Positions 7,586 to 16,815 are shown, numbered from the stretch's first letter. The stretch is 47,599 bases of DNA from SIG440 sp045591095 (GCA_045591095.1 JAZNSF010000030.1:1-47599); one strand, 5' to 3'. Notes: generated by a model not told the origin, from the letters alone. Made by a program: numbers and translations.

Positions 7586-8758
7586 TTACCACAAACACAT
7601 TTCAAAGATATCTTTGATCACCTCAAAGTCCATTTCTATATAACTTTTAACCGTTCTTTGTCTGCCGAAGGTGCAAAGGTCCGAAAGTCTTTCAATGCAA
7701 GATTCATTAATCCCAAAATCCAAAAGGCAAGTTGGCATACCAAGCGACTTAAAGTATTCTGCCATTTTTTCTATTCCTTTTAATGCTGCCGCATCGTCAT
7801 CCGACTCGGCACAGTCCCAAACTCTACGTGCAAACTGCGCAAAACGTGGGATATTGTACTTGTAAATATATTTTGCCCAGGCAGGGAAGATAACCGCAAG
7901 TCCTGCACCATGTGCAATCTCGTCAAATTCGCCGCTAAGTGCATGCTCCAACTGATGCACAGGAAGCGCATTTTCGCGGCCACAGCCGGTAAGGTCGTTG
8001 TGCGAAAGACTTGATACCCACATCATATTGGCACGCGCGTCATAATCCTTTGGGTTTTCCATAAGCACTTTTCCTGCCTCGATTGTCGCCTTTAAAACAC
8101 TTTCGGCAATACGGTCTGTAAGGTCGGTCGGCCCGCATGGCATAAAATAACGTTCCATTGTGTGCGCCATAATATCAACAACGCCGCAAGCTGTCTGATA
8201 CTTTGATACGGAATATGTAAGTTCGGGGTTCATAATGGCAAACAGGCATCTGTTAAAGTCACTGTTGAAACCGCGCTTCATATTAAGCTCGGTATTGGAA
8301 ATAACTGCAGACGAGCTCATTTCACTTCCGGCTGCTGCAATCGTAAGTATGCACCCCACCGGCAGTGCCTTTTTAGGAGTTGCTTTTCGCATAGGGAAGT
8401 CCCAAGGGTCCTTGTCATAGAAAACCCCTGCAGCAGTATACTTTGAAGAATCAAGAACACTTCCGCCGCCAACTGCAAGTATCATCTGGACATTATTTTC
8501 TTTTGCCTTTTTTACAGCCTCGCGCACAAACGAAATTTTGGGGTTTGGCTCAACACCGCCCATTTCTATGACATTTATTCCAAACTCCGAAAGAGAATTC
8601 AAAACCTCGTCATAAAGTCCCGACTTTTTTATACTTTCCTGTCCGTACTGAAGCATTATATTGTCATATCCATACTCTTTGATTATTTTACCAATGTCTT
8701 TGTGCTTGTCCTTACCAAAAAACACCTTTGTCGGTGCGTAGTAAATAAAATCATTCAT
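7586..8758 (-). CDS. Iron-containing alcohol dehydrogenase (BdhA/YugJ-like)
   Basis: 390 residues, starting MNDFIYYAPTKVFFGKDKH, the usual opening of the NAD(P)H-dependent butanol dehydrogenase branch of group III Fe-ADHs. The nucleotide loop is AVGGGSVLDSSKY around residues 97-110. Metal ligands should include the Asp and His of VVDIMAHTMERYF and the histidines of PVHQLEHALSGEFDEIAHGAG. It would interconvert aldehydes and alcohols to reoxidise NAD(P)H during fermentation. The ATG lies some 10 nt after a weak purine-rich stretch. It is upstream of the frameshifted M20 gene; no functional link is evident. Confidence 0.92.
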   Translation of the reverse strand: MNDFIYYAPTKVFFGKDKHKDIGKIIKEYGYDNIMLQYGQESIKKSGLYDEVLNSLSEFGINVIEMGGVEPNPKISFVREAVKKAKENNVQMILAVGGGSVLDSSKYTAAGVFYDKDPWDFPMRKATPKKALPVGCILTIAAAGSEMSSSAVISNTELNMKRGFNSDFNRCLFAIMNPELTYSVSKYQTACGVVDIMAHTMERYFMPCGPTDLTDRIAESVLKATIEAGKVLMENPKDYDARANMMWVSSLSHNDLTGCGRENALPVHQLEHALSGEFDEIAHGAGLAVIFPAWAKYIYKYNIPRFAQFARRVWDCAESDDDAAALKGIEKMAEYFKSLGMPTCLLDFGINESCIERLSDLCTFGRQRTVKSYIEMDFEVIKDIFEMCLW

Positions 8759-8809
8759 AGTTAATCACCTCTTACTCTTTTAAAGTCTTCACCTTTCAAC
8801 GCTAAAACC

Positions 8810-9328
8810 TTAAAATTCGTCGTAAGCCACAATTTCTTCTAGGGGCCTAAATTTACTATGGAATTCGTGCGGTTTGGCATCATCTGACGGATACCCCATC
8901 ACTAAAACAGCGAGTGGCTTGATATTTGGGGGGATATTAAATTCTTCCTTAAGAACAGATGGATTAAAGTGCATAACTAAGCAGCTGCCAACACCCATAT
9001 TGTGAGCCGCAAGCATCATATGTGTCGTGACGATTGCCGCATCAACGGGTGCCGAAAGAGCACCGTCATACGGTCTTTTCCAGCTTTCGTCTTCATTGTA
9101 ACATACAAGCATTGCAGTCGGTGCATCAAAATGGCATTTGGTGCATTTTTTTAACTTTTCTATCGACTTGTCAGTATTTAAAACAAGAATTCGCTGTGGC
9201 TGAAAATTGCACCCCGTAGGCGCCTTGTGCGCCGCATCCAGAATTTTTAAAATGCATTCATCCGGCAAATGCTCAGGATTGAAGTTTCTGACAGAAAATC
9301 TTTCGTTAATCAGTTTCTCGTATTCCAT
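8810..9328 (-). CDS. Nitroreductase family protein
   Basis: 172 residues with the family layout: N-terminal RFSVRNF (FMN phosphate contacts), AAHKAPTGCNFQPQRILVL (FMN/dimer block), and C-terminal LAVLVMGYPSD. These FMN flavoproteins reduce nitroaromatics, quinones or flavins with NAD(P)H; the physiological substrate is unknown. RBS AAAAGGGAG precedes the ATG. It is followed upstream (31 bp) by a flavodoxin gene and then a tyrosine phosphatase gene, all on the minus strand, so a small redox operon is plausible. An unusual CTKC motif lies at about residues 61-64. Confidence 0.9.
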   Translation of the reverse strand: MEYEKLINERFSVRNFNPEHLPDECILKILDAAHKAPTGCNFQPQRILVLNTDKSIEKLKKCTKCHFDAPTAMLVCYNEDESWKRPYDGALSAPVDAAIVTTHMMLAAHNMGVGSCLVMHFNPSVLKEEFNIPPNIKPLAVLVMGYPSDDAKPHEFHSKFRPLEEIVAYDEF

Positions 9329-9359
9329 AATTGACTCCCTTTTAAATTTTGACAGTTTG

Positions 9360-9887
9360 CTATTCTACTATGTATTTTATCAAATCATCAATCTGCAAGC
9401 GGTCGCTAAAGTCGCCATCTACTTCACAAAGCTCTATCAAAAGCTTCTCCATATCACTCGGCTCTTTCTTTGCACTCATTATCTTCTTCAAAGTTTTTAG
9501 TGCGGCTTTGTGAACAGTGCTTAACTCATCCATAATCATTTTGCCAGTAAAATTGAAAATCTTTATGTTTTCCGGCAAACCATCTTTGAAATTCTTTTGG
9601 GCAACCAACTTATCATAATAATCCCGACAATCAAGTGGCGTGATACCTGTTGTAAAAACCGCTATTTTTTTGTCTTTTATTCTTTCAATATTTTTTGTAA
9701 TAATGCTTACACCATTTATAACTTCGGCATAAAGACCTCCACCGTATATTATTGAATCATACTTTTCGAGTTCGTCTATGGTAACGTCTTTAGCGTCTGC
9801 TATTTTACAATCAAGCTCTTCCTTTATCCATTCGGCATAAGTTTTGGTTGAACCGTATTTTGTTTTGTAAACAACAATTGCATTCAT
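9360..9887 (-). CDS. Flavodoxin domain protein (HemG/Flavodoxin_5 type)
   Basis: 175 residues. The start MNAIVVYKTKYGSTKTYAEW contains the FMN phosphate loop (T-K-Y-G-S-T-K-T); YDSIIYGGGLYAEVI and IAVFTTGITP are the next two FMN-contact strands. This is the domain found in menaquinone-dependent protoporphyrinogen oxidase HemG and many clostridial flavodoxins; with no heme genes nearby, a general electron-carrier role is more likely. RBS AAAAGGAGGC is strong. Probably co-transcribed with the downstream nitroreductase. Confidence 0.88.
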   Translation of the reverse strand: MNAIVVYKTKYGSTKTYAEWIKEELDCKIADAKDVTIDELEKYDSIIYGGGLYAEVINGVSIITKNIERIKDKKIAVFTTGITPLDCRDYYDKLVAQKNFKDGLPENIKIFNFTGKMIMDELSTVHKAALKTLKKIMSAKKEPSDMEKLLIELCEVDGDFSDRLQIDDLIKYIVE

Positions 9888-9932
9888 AAAATGCCTCCTT
9901 TTCCAAATTTAACGCATATGCGCAATATCGAA

Positions 9933-10391
9933 TCATCTATTTTTGTCCATATATCTTAAAAATCCCTTGCATCCCAAAAGGACATCTTTGTATGTTCGGT
10001 CAAAATCACCTGTATACCAAGGGTCAGCCACGTCTTCATGGGAACCTGTAAACTCAAGTATTTTGTGTATTTTTTCTTCTTTGTCATTTCCTATAATCCG
10101 CAACGTATTTCGTACATTTGCGCTGTCCATACATACTAAATAATCGTATTTTGCATAGTCAGATTTTTCCAAATGCACAGCACGCTTTGAAGAATATAAT
10201 ATACCAAGTCCGTCCAGGATTTTTGCTGTTCCGCGATGCACGGGATTTCCTATTTCCTCGTAACTCGTAGCAGCAGACGCCACATAAAATTCATCGCTTC
10301 TCCCTAATTTTTCTATCATATCCTTAAAAACAAATTCTGCCATTGGACTTCGGCATATATTTCCGTGGCATATAAATAAAATTCTTACCAT
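9933..10391 (-). CDS. Low-molecular-weight protein-tyrosine phosphatase, copy 1
   Basis: 152 residues. The P-loop near the N-terminus reads CHGNICRS (C-x5-R), and DPWYTGDF near residue 125 carries the general-acid aspartate. The enzyme dephosphorylates phosphotyrosine or small phosphate esters in the cytoplasm. RBS TGGAGATATG precedes the ATG. A close paralogue (about three quarters identical by eye, sharing SYEEIGNPVH and CMDxxNVRNTLRI) lies at 45515-45970. No tyrosine kinase is visible in the window. Confidence 0.93.
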   Translation of the reverse strand: MVRILFICHGNICRSPMAEFVFKDMIEKLGRSDEFYVASAATSYEEIGNPVHRGTAKILDGLGILYSSKRAVHLEKSDYAKYDYLVCMDSANVRNTLRIIGNDKEEKIHKILEFTGSHEDVADPWYTGDFDRTYKDVLLGCKGFLRYMDKNR

Positions 10392-10423
10392 AACATATCT
10401 CCATTAACATCCGCTGGAAGTGT

Positions 10424-11455
10424 TTATTCCAAAACAATCGCACTTTCCATCGGCACAATCTGTATATATGTATTGCCCGGATTAAGTACAAGTTCTGCTC
10501 CATCAGCTTTTGTATAAACAGTTTTTGCTCTCCTTGACGGTTTGGCCCAGTTTATGTCAATTACCTTGCCGTTTGTGATATAATAACCCGATCCCTTTCC
10601 GACATTCTTTAGTTCCTGTCTACCCTTGTCTTCGCCATCATTTAATGTATAATTTGAAAGCTTATAAATTATGATATTTTTGGCAGTAAGTATTTCGTCC
10701 GTCTGGCTCATATGCTCCTTTCCGTCTACAAATCTCTTATAAACCTTATTTTGAGCATCATATTCATAACTTACAGAGTACATATAGGAATACTGCAAAG
10801 AAATCTTGTTTACTAACCTTTCAGACTCAATATCCGTATCTTTTTCATAATACCCAAGATGCTTAACGTTTGTTTTGTCACTGTATTCTTTGGTTGACAC
10901 TGCCATATCGTGAATCTTGTCCAGCCCCGTATACAAATTGTGCCATGTTTTGTCGTATGTCCTGTCTCTCCAGAATATTTGTCCGTCTACCCCCAGGATA
11001 CCGTTAATATTTTCTACACCAAGTTTTGATATATCCCTTGAAGCCTGAGGGCTCCAGCCCGAATGTGCATATATCGCATCGTGTTCAAGAGCATAGTCAA
11101 GAAAATAATGTCTTGACGAACGAACAGGACCAACTTTTTCGAGGGTACTTTCCTTAAAGAGCGCCATAAACCTGCTTGCGCCACCCTCAACAATTATTTC
11201 ATAAACCATATATGCACTTTCAAGACCAATCTGAGGTCTTGCTTCTTTCGAGTCATTATCTATCATCACGGCAATCGGACGCGAATCAGTCTGCATTTTT
11301 TGATAAAATTCCGTTTCAGGTGATACTTCTTCAGAAGCTACAGGTGCTTCTTCGGTAAAGGTCTCTATAGCATCGTCTTTTTGCGATTGTTTACCCTTGC
11401 ACGCTGTTACAAAAATTATACTAATAACCAAAAACAAAACAAATAATCTTTTCAT
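10424..11455 (-). CDS. DUF3048 domain lipoprotein (YerB-like)
   Basis: 343 residues. The signal MKRLFVLFLVISIIFVTAC ends in a lipobox (VTAC), so it is a membrane-anchored lipoprotein. The mature part has the DUF3048 landmarks RPIAVMIDNDSKEARPQIGL, EGGASRFMALF and VGPVRSSRHYFLDYA, followed by the C-terminal DUF3048 domain (WAKPSRRAKTVY, GNTYIQIVP). Members such as B. subtilis YerB are exported and poorly characterised, and I do not assign a reaction. RBS TAGGAGATAC and a promoter at 11494-11522 lie upstream; the phosphatase gene follows at 32 bp. Confidence 0.92.
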   Translation of the reverse strand: MKRLFVLFLVISIIFVTACKGKQSQKDDAIETFTEEAPVASEEVSPETEFYQKMQTDSRPIAVMIDNDSKEARPQIGLESAYMVYEIIVEGGASRFMALFKESTLEKVGPVRSSRHYFLDYALEHDAIYAHSGWSPQASRDISKLGVENINGILGVDGQIFWRDRTYDKTWHNLYTGLDKIHDMAVSTKEYSDKTNVKHLGYYEKDTDIESERLVNKISLQYSYMYSVSYEYDAQNKVYKRFVDGKEHMSQTDEILTAKNIIIYKLSNYTLNDGEDKGRQELKNVGKGSGYYITNGKVIDINWAKPSRRAKTVYTKADGAELVLNPGNTYIQIVPMESAIVLE

Positions 11456-11493
11456 ATGTATCTCCTATATTAAGTTTCAGTATTACACAATAT

Positions 11494-11522
11494 CTCATAT
11501 TAAATAATACATTAAATGACAA
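11494..11522 (-). promoter_or_regulatory. Candidate promoter of the DUF3048 gene
   Basis: Minus strand TTGTCA (11517-11522) and TATGAG (11494-11499) with a 17-bp spacer, about 38 bp before the ATG. The -10 is weak. Confidence 0.45.
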
Positions 11523-11587
11523 ATTTTTTCAAGCATAACACTTAAAATTTCTTAATATAATTAAAAAAAAGAAAGGACAACCTCAAA

Positions 11588-11905
11588 ATGGAAAACAATC
11601 GCGAATACCGAGGCAGAAGCCAAAGAAAAAATACTACAAAAAAGCTTACATTTTCTTATATAAAAAAACTGATCAGACAAAGCATCATCTCACTTTTGAT
11701 ACTTGGCCTCATATTTTCGCCTAATGTTGTAAACGGCAAAGATACGTCAAAAATACAAGAATGGGTGAGGCTTGCACTAAACTACAAAATTGACATAGGC
11801 AGGCTCTCTGATATTCTTAGCGATATTTTGCAAAAATCCATCCCTGCGTGGAGGCAAGGAGATTCAAATGAAGAACAAAAAGTTATTGACGAAAAAGCTT
11901 TTTGA
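11588..11905 (+). CDS. Short SpoIVFA-like protein lacking the LytM domain
   Basis: 105 residues. A basic, polar N-terminus (ENNREYRGRSQRKNTTKK) is followed by one TM (about residues 34-51, SIISLLILGLIFSPNVVNG) and a short outer tail. RBS AAAGAAAGGAC precedes the ATG. It overlaps the start of the SpoIVFB-like protease gene by 38 bp, which matches the spoIVFA-spoIVFB arrangement. In Bacillus, SpoIVFA anchors and inhibits SpoIVFB and carries an M23/LytM domain; here that domain is absent, leaving only the anchor. The identification rests mainly on position and topology. Confidence 0.6.
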   Translation: MENNREYRGRSQRKNTTKKLTFSYIKKLIRQSIISLLILGLIFSPNVVNGKDTSKIQEWVRLALNYKIDIGRLSDILSDILQKSIPAWRQGDSNEEQKVIDEKAF

Positions 11906-12764
11906 TATCCCCGTCGGAAAGCATATAAAGCTCAATATATGGACCATTCCTATGCTGATACTCGCCACTTTCAGCGATTTGGGGATATACTTTGCTTTAG
12001 CCTACATATCATCAGGTTTACACGAGCTTGCCCATATTTTTTGTGCTAAAAGCTTAAACGTCAAAATTTCGTATGTCAGTATATATCCATTCGGGATTTC
12101 GGCGCGGCTTAAAAAAGGCTACATAAAAAACTCCGAAAAGGAATTTTTAATTGCCTTTTCGGGGCCGCTTTTAAGCATCGTTCTTTTTTGGATTTTTGCA
12201 TTTTTCGGCAAGGTTTATCCATCACCTTATATCACCTTTTTAAGAGATACCAATTTTGCAATTTGCTCGATAAACCTTTTGCCGTGCCTGCCCCTTGACG
12301 GCGGCAGAATGGCAAAGTCTATTCTCACCTTGCGGTTTGGAATAATGCGCGCCTATGGTTTTATGCTTAAAATAAGCAAAATTATCCTATTAATACTTAT
12401 TGTATTTGAAATCATAATAATTTTTGCAAGCAGACTTAATTTTTCGCTTGTGCTTATTTCGGCATTTCTGCTTCAGAACCTTGCATTTGAAAAGCAGGCC
12501 GTTTCGATGATAACCCTAAAGGAAATCCTCTCCAGTCACAAAAAGACCGAAAACTCCCAAACTCTCCCTACAAAAGTGCTGTGCGTCAAAGAAAACTCGC
12601 TTGCCGCCGGGTTTCTTCGGTATATAAGCTATGACTGTTTTTATGTTTTGAATGTACTAAACGAAAAATCCGCAATCGTAAATACGATTACGGAAGTAGA
12701 GGTTTTGGATTCACTGTTAAAAAATGGAATCAGAATAAAATATAAGGATATTAAAAATTTTTAG
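11868..12764 (+). CDS. spoIVFB: SpoIVFB-like M50 site-2 intramembrane metalloprotease
   Basis: 298 residues. The zinc motif HELAH is near residue 47 in the second hydrophobic segment, and the third ligand is in CLPLDGGRMAKS near residue 145. The N-terminal part has about six TM segments; the C-terminal part (from about 215) is soluble and resembles a degraded CBS domain, as in SpoIVFB. In sporulating species this enzyme cleaves pro-sigma-K in the mother cell. The start ATG has GGCAAGGAG upstream inside the preceding gene. Its TAG overlaps the stop of the convergent thiN gene, so no terminator separates them. A vegetative M50 role cannot be excluded. Confidence 0.85.
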   Translation: MKNKKLLTKKLFDIPVGKHIKLNIWTIPMLILATFSDLGIYFALAYISSGLHELAHIFCAKSLNVKISYVSIYPFGISARLKKGYIKNSEKEFLIAFSGPLLSIVLFWIFAFFGKVYPSPYITFLRDTNFAICSINLLPCLPLDGGRMAKSILTLRFGIMRAYGFMLKISKIILLILIVFEIIIIFASRLNFSLVLISAFLLQNLAFEKQAVSMITLKEILSSHKKTENSQTLPTKVLCVKENSLAAGFLRYISYDCFYVLNVLNEKSAIVNTITEVEVLDSLLKNGIRIKYKDIKNF

Positions 12765-13384
12765 TCATCAGAGCAAATCGCCAAAACTGTGCCCTCGTCA
12801 AAGGTTATTTTTGCAATCTTTTCATCCAGGAATTGATTGCTTGTTGCCTGAACCGCGCCTGAGGACAATGTTATTCCATTTGCCTCATAGAGCATATTTT
12901 CCACCGTAAAATTCTTAACGTCCCCACCAAACGGGAAAAATGAGACATACTTCATTCCGTTTGGCGCAAGTTCAAAGGATTTATTGTGGATAGTGATATA
13001 ATTCTTTTCGTCTAAAATTTGTCCCCTGCCACCATTATCCAGTATCTTTTTAAGAAGGCATATATGCGAAAATTCATGGTCAAACCGACCGCCCAATGCA
13101 CCGATTATGGTAATGTCTTTAAAACCCCGCTCCAAAGCATACATAATGGCAAGGTCGGTGTCGGTGTTAGATTTTTTAACAGGGAATTTTACTATTTTCT
13201 TTGCAAGTGGCGTATCTGTTTTTAAAGAATCACCGTCACCCATCCACACATCAGGCACAACAGCAAGCGAATCTAAGTGGGTTTGTCCTCCGTCAGCACA
13301 TATGACAAATGCATTTTCAAAATCAATATTTTTTAACCAGGCGTATGAATTTATTTTTCCCGAGCAAAATATAAAGCATTTCAT
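12761..13384 (-). CDS. thiN: Thiamine pyrophosphokinase
   Basis: 207 residues. Visible motifs are ICADGGQTHL, WMGDGDSLK, KSNTDTDLAIMYALERG and GALGGRFDHE, the ATP/Mg and thiamine sites of the family. It converts thiamine to thiamine diphosphate using ATP. It is the last gene of the long housekeeping operon, overlapping rpe by 4 bp (ATGA), and its stop codon overlaps that of spoIVFB on the other strand. The order rpe-thiN is that of Bacillus. Confidence 0.95.
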   Translation of the reverse strand: MKCFIFCSGKINSYAWLKNIDFENAFVICADGGQTHLDSLAVVPDVWMGDGDSLKTDTPLAKKIVKFPVKKSNTDTDLAIMYALERGFKDITIIGALGGRFDHEFSHICLLKKILDNGGRGQILDEKNYITIHNKSFELAPNGMKYVSFFPFGGDVKNFTVENMLYEANGITLSSGAVQATSNQFLDEKIAKITFDEGTVLAICSDD

Positions 13385-14043
13385 TTTGCTGACTTCCTCA
13401 TTTTTTCTATTGTCTCTTTGGCATTTTCAGCCTTAAAAATCGCGGAACCCGCAACTATAACATCTGCACCATGGCCAGTCGGCATATATATATTCTCGGC
13501 AGTAACGCCCCCGTCAACTTCAAGGTAAATATCCTTACCCGAGAGGTCAATCAGTTCTCTTGCCTTTGAAATTTTGGCATTCATCTCTTCTATGTAAGAC
13601 TGACCGCCAAATCCAGGCTCCACCGTCATGATAAGAAGCAAGTCTATTTCCTTAAGATATGGCTCCATAACCGCAACATCTGTTCCAGGTTTTACGGATA
13701 CCCCTGCTTTTTTGCCTAAAGTATGTATATAGTCGATAACCTCTTTTGTATTTCCAACCGCTTCGTGGTGGATTGTAATAAGATCCGCGCCTGCATCCGA
13801 AAAGGCCTTTATGTACTTCATTGGGTCAGAAATCATAAGATGAACATCAAAGAAAAGCGGTGAAACTTTTCTGAGAGCCTTTACAATATCCGGCGAATAC
13901 GCAAGGTTTGGAACAAAATGTCCATCCATAACATCCACATGAATCCAGTCCGCCCCCGCATCCTCTATTTTCTTTAGTTCATCGCCCAAAGCTACCGGAT
14001 TGGCTGCTAAAATCGATGGTGCTATAAGTATATTTTTGCTCAT
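13381..14043 (-). CDS. rpe: Ribulose-phosphate 3-epimerase
   Basis: 220 residues, full length. TIM-barrel motifs are IAPSILAANP, WIHVDVMDGHFVPNL, FDVHLMI, LIMTVEPGFGGQ and YLEVDGGV, containing the metal-binding His/Asp residues. Interconverts ribulose 5-phosphate and xylulose 5-phosphate in the pentose phosphate pathway. RBS AGAGGGAAT before the ATG; 23 bp after rsgA. Confidence 0.96.
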   Translation of the reverse strand: MSKNILIAPSILAANPVALGDELKKIEDAGADWIHVDVMDGHFVPNLAYSPDIVKALRKVSPLFFDVHLMISDPMKYIKAFSDAGADLITIHHEAVGNTKEVIDYIHTLGKKAGVSVKPGTDVAVMEPYLKEIDLLLIMTVEPGFGGQSYIEEMNAKISKARELIDLSGKDIYLEVDGGVTAENIYMPTGHGADVIVAGSAIFKAENAKETIEKMRKSAK

Positions 14044-14066
14044 AATATTCCCTCTTATCCAAAATT

Positions 14067-14942
14067 TCAGTACTTTTGATTGGCTTTCTTTACCTCGTCA
14101 TAAAGAAGCACATAGCTTTCGTGTCTGCTTGGCGAGATAAATCCATTTTTGAGAGCATCTCTCACTGCACAATCAGGCTCGTTTATATGCCTGCAGTCCA
14201 AAAATCTGCAAGTATCCAGATGATTTTTAAACTCCCTGAACAGCCCCGCAAGTTCCTCGGGCAAAACTTCTTCAAGCTCGAACGAGCTAAATCCCGGTGT
14301 ATCAATTATATACCCGCCAAAGGGCAGCCTTACAAGCTCGGAATGTCTGGTGGTATGTCTGCCGCGCTCGGTCTTGTCGCTGACAGAGCCGGTTTCAAAC
14401 CTTTCTTCACACATTATCCGGTTTAATATGCTTGACTTCCCAACACCGGAATTTCCTGCAAAAACAGTTATTTCGTCCTTTAAAAGTTCTTTTATTTTTT
14501 CTATATTTATGTTTTCGGCAGCGCTTACCACGACCACCTCAAACCCCGCAGATTTATAAACTTCCGGAAGAATGGAATTTTCGCACAAATCACTTTTATT
14601 AAAGCAAAGCGAAACCCTAAGCCCCGCATATTCAGCAGATGCAATCAGCTTATCAAGAACATAAGTATTTGGCTTTGGACTTTCAAGCGAGGCAACCGCC
14701 ATCATTTGCGTCACATTGCTGACAGCAGGGCGAACCAAAGTATTGCGCCGGTCAAAAATCACGGCAATGACTCCTGTTTTGTTGTCGCTGTTTAGCTCAA
14801 CTTTAACCTTATCCCCAACTAGCGGGGTTATGCCCATTTTCCTGAAGATACCCTTTGCACGACATTCAATGACGCCACTTTGGGTATTTACGTAATAAAA
14901 ACCGCCTATGCCTTTCTCAATAACACCTTGAAGATTATTCAT
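14067..14942 (-). CDS. rsgA: Ribosome small-subunit biogenesis GTPase RsgA
   Basis: 291 residues. An N-terminal OB fold is followed by a circularly permuted GTPase with FNKSDLC (G4) before GNSGVGKSS (G1) and IDTPGF (G3). The C-terminal zinc site is CRFLDCRHINEPDC. It assists late 30S maturation and hydrolyses GTP on the ribosome. It lies 10 bp downstream of prkC, as in Bacillus, where the ortholog CpgA/YloQ is a PrkC target. RBS AAAGGGG. Confidence 0.96.
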   Translation of the reverse strand: MNNLQGVIEKGIGGFYYVNTQSGVIECRAKGIFRKMGITPLVGDKVKVELNSDNKTGVIAVIFDRRNTLVRPAVSNVTQMMAVASLESPKPNTYVLDKLIASAEYAGLRVSLCFNKSDLCENSILPEVYKSAGFEVVVVSAAENINIEKIKELLKDEITVFAGNSGVGKSSILNRIMCEERFETGSVSDKTERGRHTTRHSELVRLPFGGYIIDTPGFSSFELEEVLPEELAGLFREFKNHLDTCRFLDCRHINEPDCAVRDALKNGFISPSRHESYVLLYDEVKKANQKY

Positions 14943-14952
14943 AGATACCCCT

Positions 14953-16815
14953 TTAATGAAGTTGAACCGTACTCTTCTTCTGCGAAACGCCGTCGTAGAA
15001 CACCTCTACCGTAACGCTGCTTGACGTACCCTCAAGCTTTACAACATCACTGGTGTTTTTTGCTAAATTTTTGCTGTATACAGTCGAGCCGTTTACATTA
15101 ACCTGAACAAGCGCACTGTCCTTATTTTTAGGACCATAAATAGTAATCATTGTACTCTTTTTCTTAGCTGGCGGGTCCTCTACTACAGGCTTGTCGTTTC
15201 CTTTAGACGGAGCATCGGTCTTACCGGGGTCATTGCCACTTGGCTCGTCGGTTTTACCTTCGTCGGGGCCCTTGCTTACATAAAAGATAATCTTGTCGCC
15301 TTTTTTAACGGTAGTCCCCGCCTCCGGCTCTTGTCTTATAACCGAGCCAATTGGAATGTCATCACTGAATTCCTCTTCAAACTCAGCCTTTAAGCCAAGC
15401 TCTTCTATTTCCATTTCCACTTCACGGGAATCCTTGTAGCGAGTGTAGTTTTTAAGCAGAATATCCGAGCTTCCGCCACTTAATTCCACCGTAATCACAA
15501 TGACTTCCTTCATTTTGACTTTTGTTCCTGCCTCCGGCTCCTGAGACAAAATTGTATCCTTTGCCTTGTCACTCTCGGTTGTTTTTCCTCGGATTATGTT
15601 AAACTTATACTCCATCTCTTCGTCTATATCGACATACTTTTCAATTGCTTCTTCATACAAAAGTCCCTCAAGCTTTGGAATTTCAATGTTTTTTGTATCA
15701 AAAAACATACTGCCAATGCCTGTAATGGAAAGAAACGCAGTCGAAATCAAAGCGATTACCAAAACCGCACATATAATTGCGACGGTAATAACTTTTCTTT
15801 CTTTCTTTTTATCTATCTGTGGTGAACTCTTCTTGCTAGGAACTTTCTTGCTCACCTCTTCATCACCCTCCTTGGTTCTATATTCGGGCCTTTCTTCAGG
15901 CTTTATCTTAACTGCAGGCATCATTATTGTCTGACCGCTGTCAGAAGATAAATTCTCCTCAAGCTCTTCAGTATAGATTATGTCACGACTTGGGTCGTTT
16001 ATGACAAGCTCCATATCGTTTATAAACTCAGATGCATTCTTATACCTGCCCGAAACTTCCTTGCACATAGCCTTAAGAACCACTTTTTCAAGTGCAAGCG
16101 GAATGCTTAAGTTATGCTCTCTTGGTGGAGTAGGCTTATCCTGAAGATGCATTATTGCAACTGTTACAGGTCTTTCGCTGTCGAATGGAACTTTGCCTGT
16201 AAGCATTTCATAAAGCACCACGCCAAGTGAATATATGTCTGACCTTTCGTCAGTGTAACCGCCACGTGCCTGCTCGGGCGAAATATAATGAACCGAGCCA
16301 ATCGCAGTATCCTCACAAGTCATTGTTGACTGAACATTTGCTCTTGCAATACCAAAATCAGTAACCTTTAGTACACCATCATCCTTCATAATTATATTAT
16401 GAGGCTTTATGTCACGGTGTATTATCGAATTTTTGTGAGCCTGCTCGAGGCCTTTTGCAATCTGCACGGCATAACCTACCGCCTCGCGCCAGGGAAGTAT
16501 ACGTTTTTCATCGATGTATTCCTTAAGTGTGATGCCCTTTATATACTCCATTACGATATAGTGAAGGCCATTCTCATTACCTACATCAAAAATTGAAACA
16601 ATATTAGGGTGAGTAAGACTCGCAGCGGCTTGTGCTTCAACATTAAAGCGTCTGACAAATTCTGCATCGTTCTGAAGGTCAGGACGAAGCACCTTGACTG
16701 CAACAAATCTGTTTAAAAGCCTACACTTTGCCTTATAAACAACAGCCATACCGCCGCTTCCGATTTCTTCTAATATCTCATATCTATCTGCAAGGACTTT
16801 ACCAATTAGTGTCAT
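14953..16815 (-). CDS. prkC: PASTA-domain Ser/Thr protein kinase PrkC
   Basis: 620 residues. Kinase domain at about 10-265: GSGGMAVVYKA (P-loop), VAVKVL (Lys), HRDIKPHNI (catalytic loop), DFGIA (Mg), and SPEQARGG (activation segment). A cytoplasmic linker leads to a TM at about 343-365. Outside are two recognisable PASTA repeats (IEIPKLEGLLYEEA..., then NYTRYKDSREVEMEIEELGL...), an acidic/proline linker (KTDEPSGNDPGKTDAPSKG) and a short beta domain. PASTA kinases sense muropeptides and control envelope, ribosome and germination functions. Its gene overlaps prpC by 4 bp, so kinase and phosphatase are translationally coupled. RBS AAAGGAGGAAC. Confidence 0.96.
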   Translation of the reverse strand: MTLIGKVLADRYEILEEIGSGGMAVVYKAKCRLLNRFVAVKVLRPDLQNDAEFVRRFNVEAQAAASLTHPNIVSIFDVGNENGLHYIVMEYIKGITLKEYIDEKRILPWREAVGYAVQIAKGLEQAHKNSIIHRDIKPHNIIMKDDGVLKVTDFGIARANVQSTMTCEDTAIGSVHYISPEQARGGYTDERSDIYSLGVVLYEMLTGKVPFDSERPVTVAIMHLQDKPTPPREHNLSIPLALEKVVLKAMCKEVSGRYKNASEFINDMELVINDPSRDIIYTEELEENLSSDSGQTIMMPAVKIKPEERPEYRTKEGDEEVSKKVPSKKSSPQIDKKKERKVITVAIICAVLVIALISTAFLSITGIGSMFFDTKNIEIPKLEGLLYEEAIEKYVDIDEEMEYKFNIIRGKTTESDKAKDTILSQEPEAGTKVKMKEVIVITVELSGGSSDILLKNYTRYKDSREVEMEIEELGLKAEFEEEFSDDIPIGSVIRQEPEAGTTVKKGDKIIFYVSKGPDEGKTDEPSGNDPGKTDAPSKGNDKPVVEDPPAKKKSTMITIYGPKNKDSALVQVNVNGSTVYSKNLAKNTSDVVKLEGTSSSVTVEVFYDGVSQKKSTVQLH

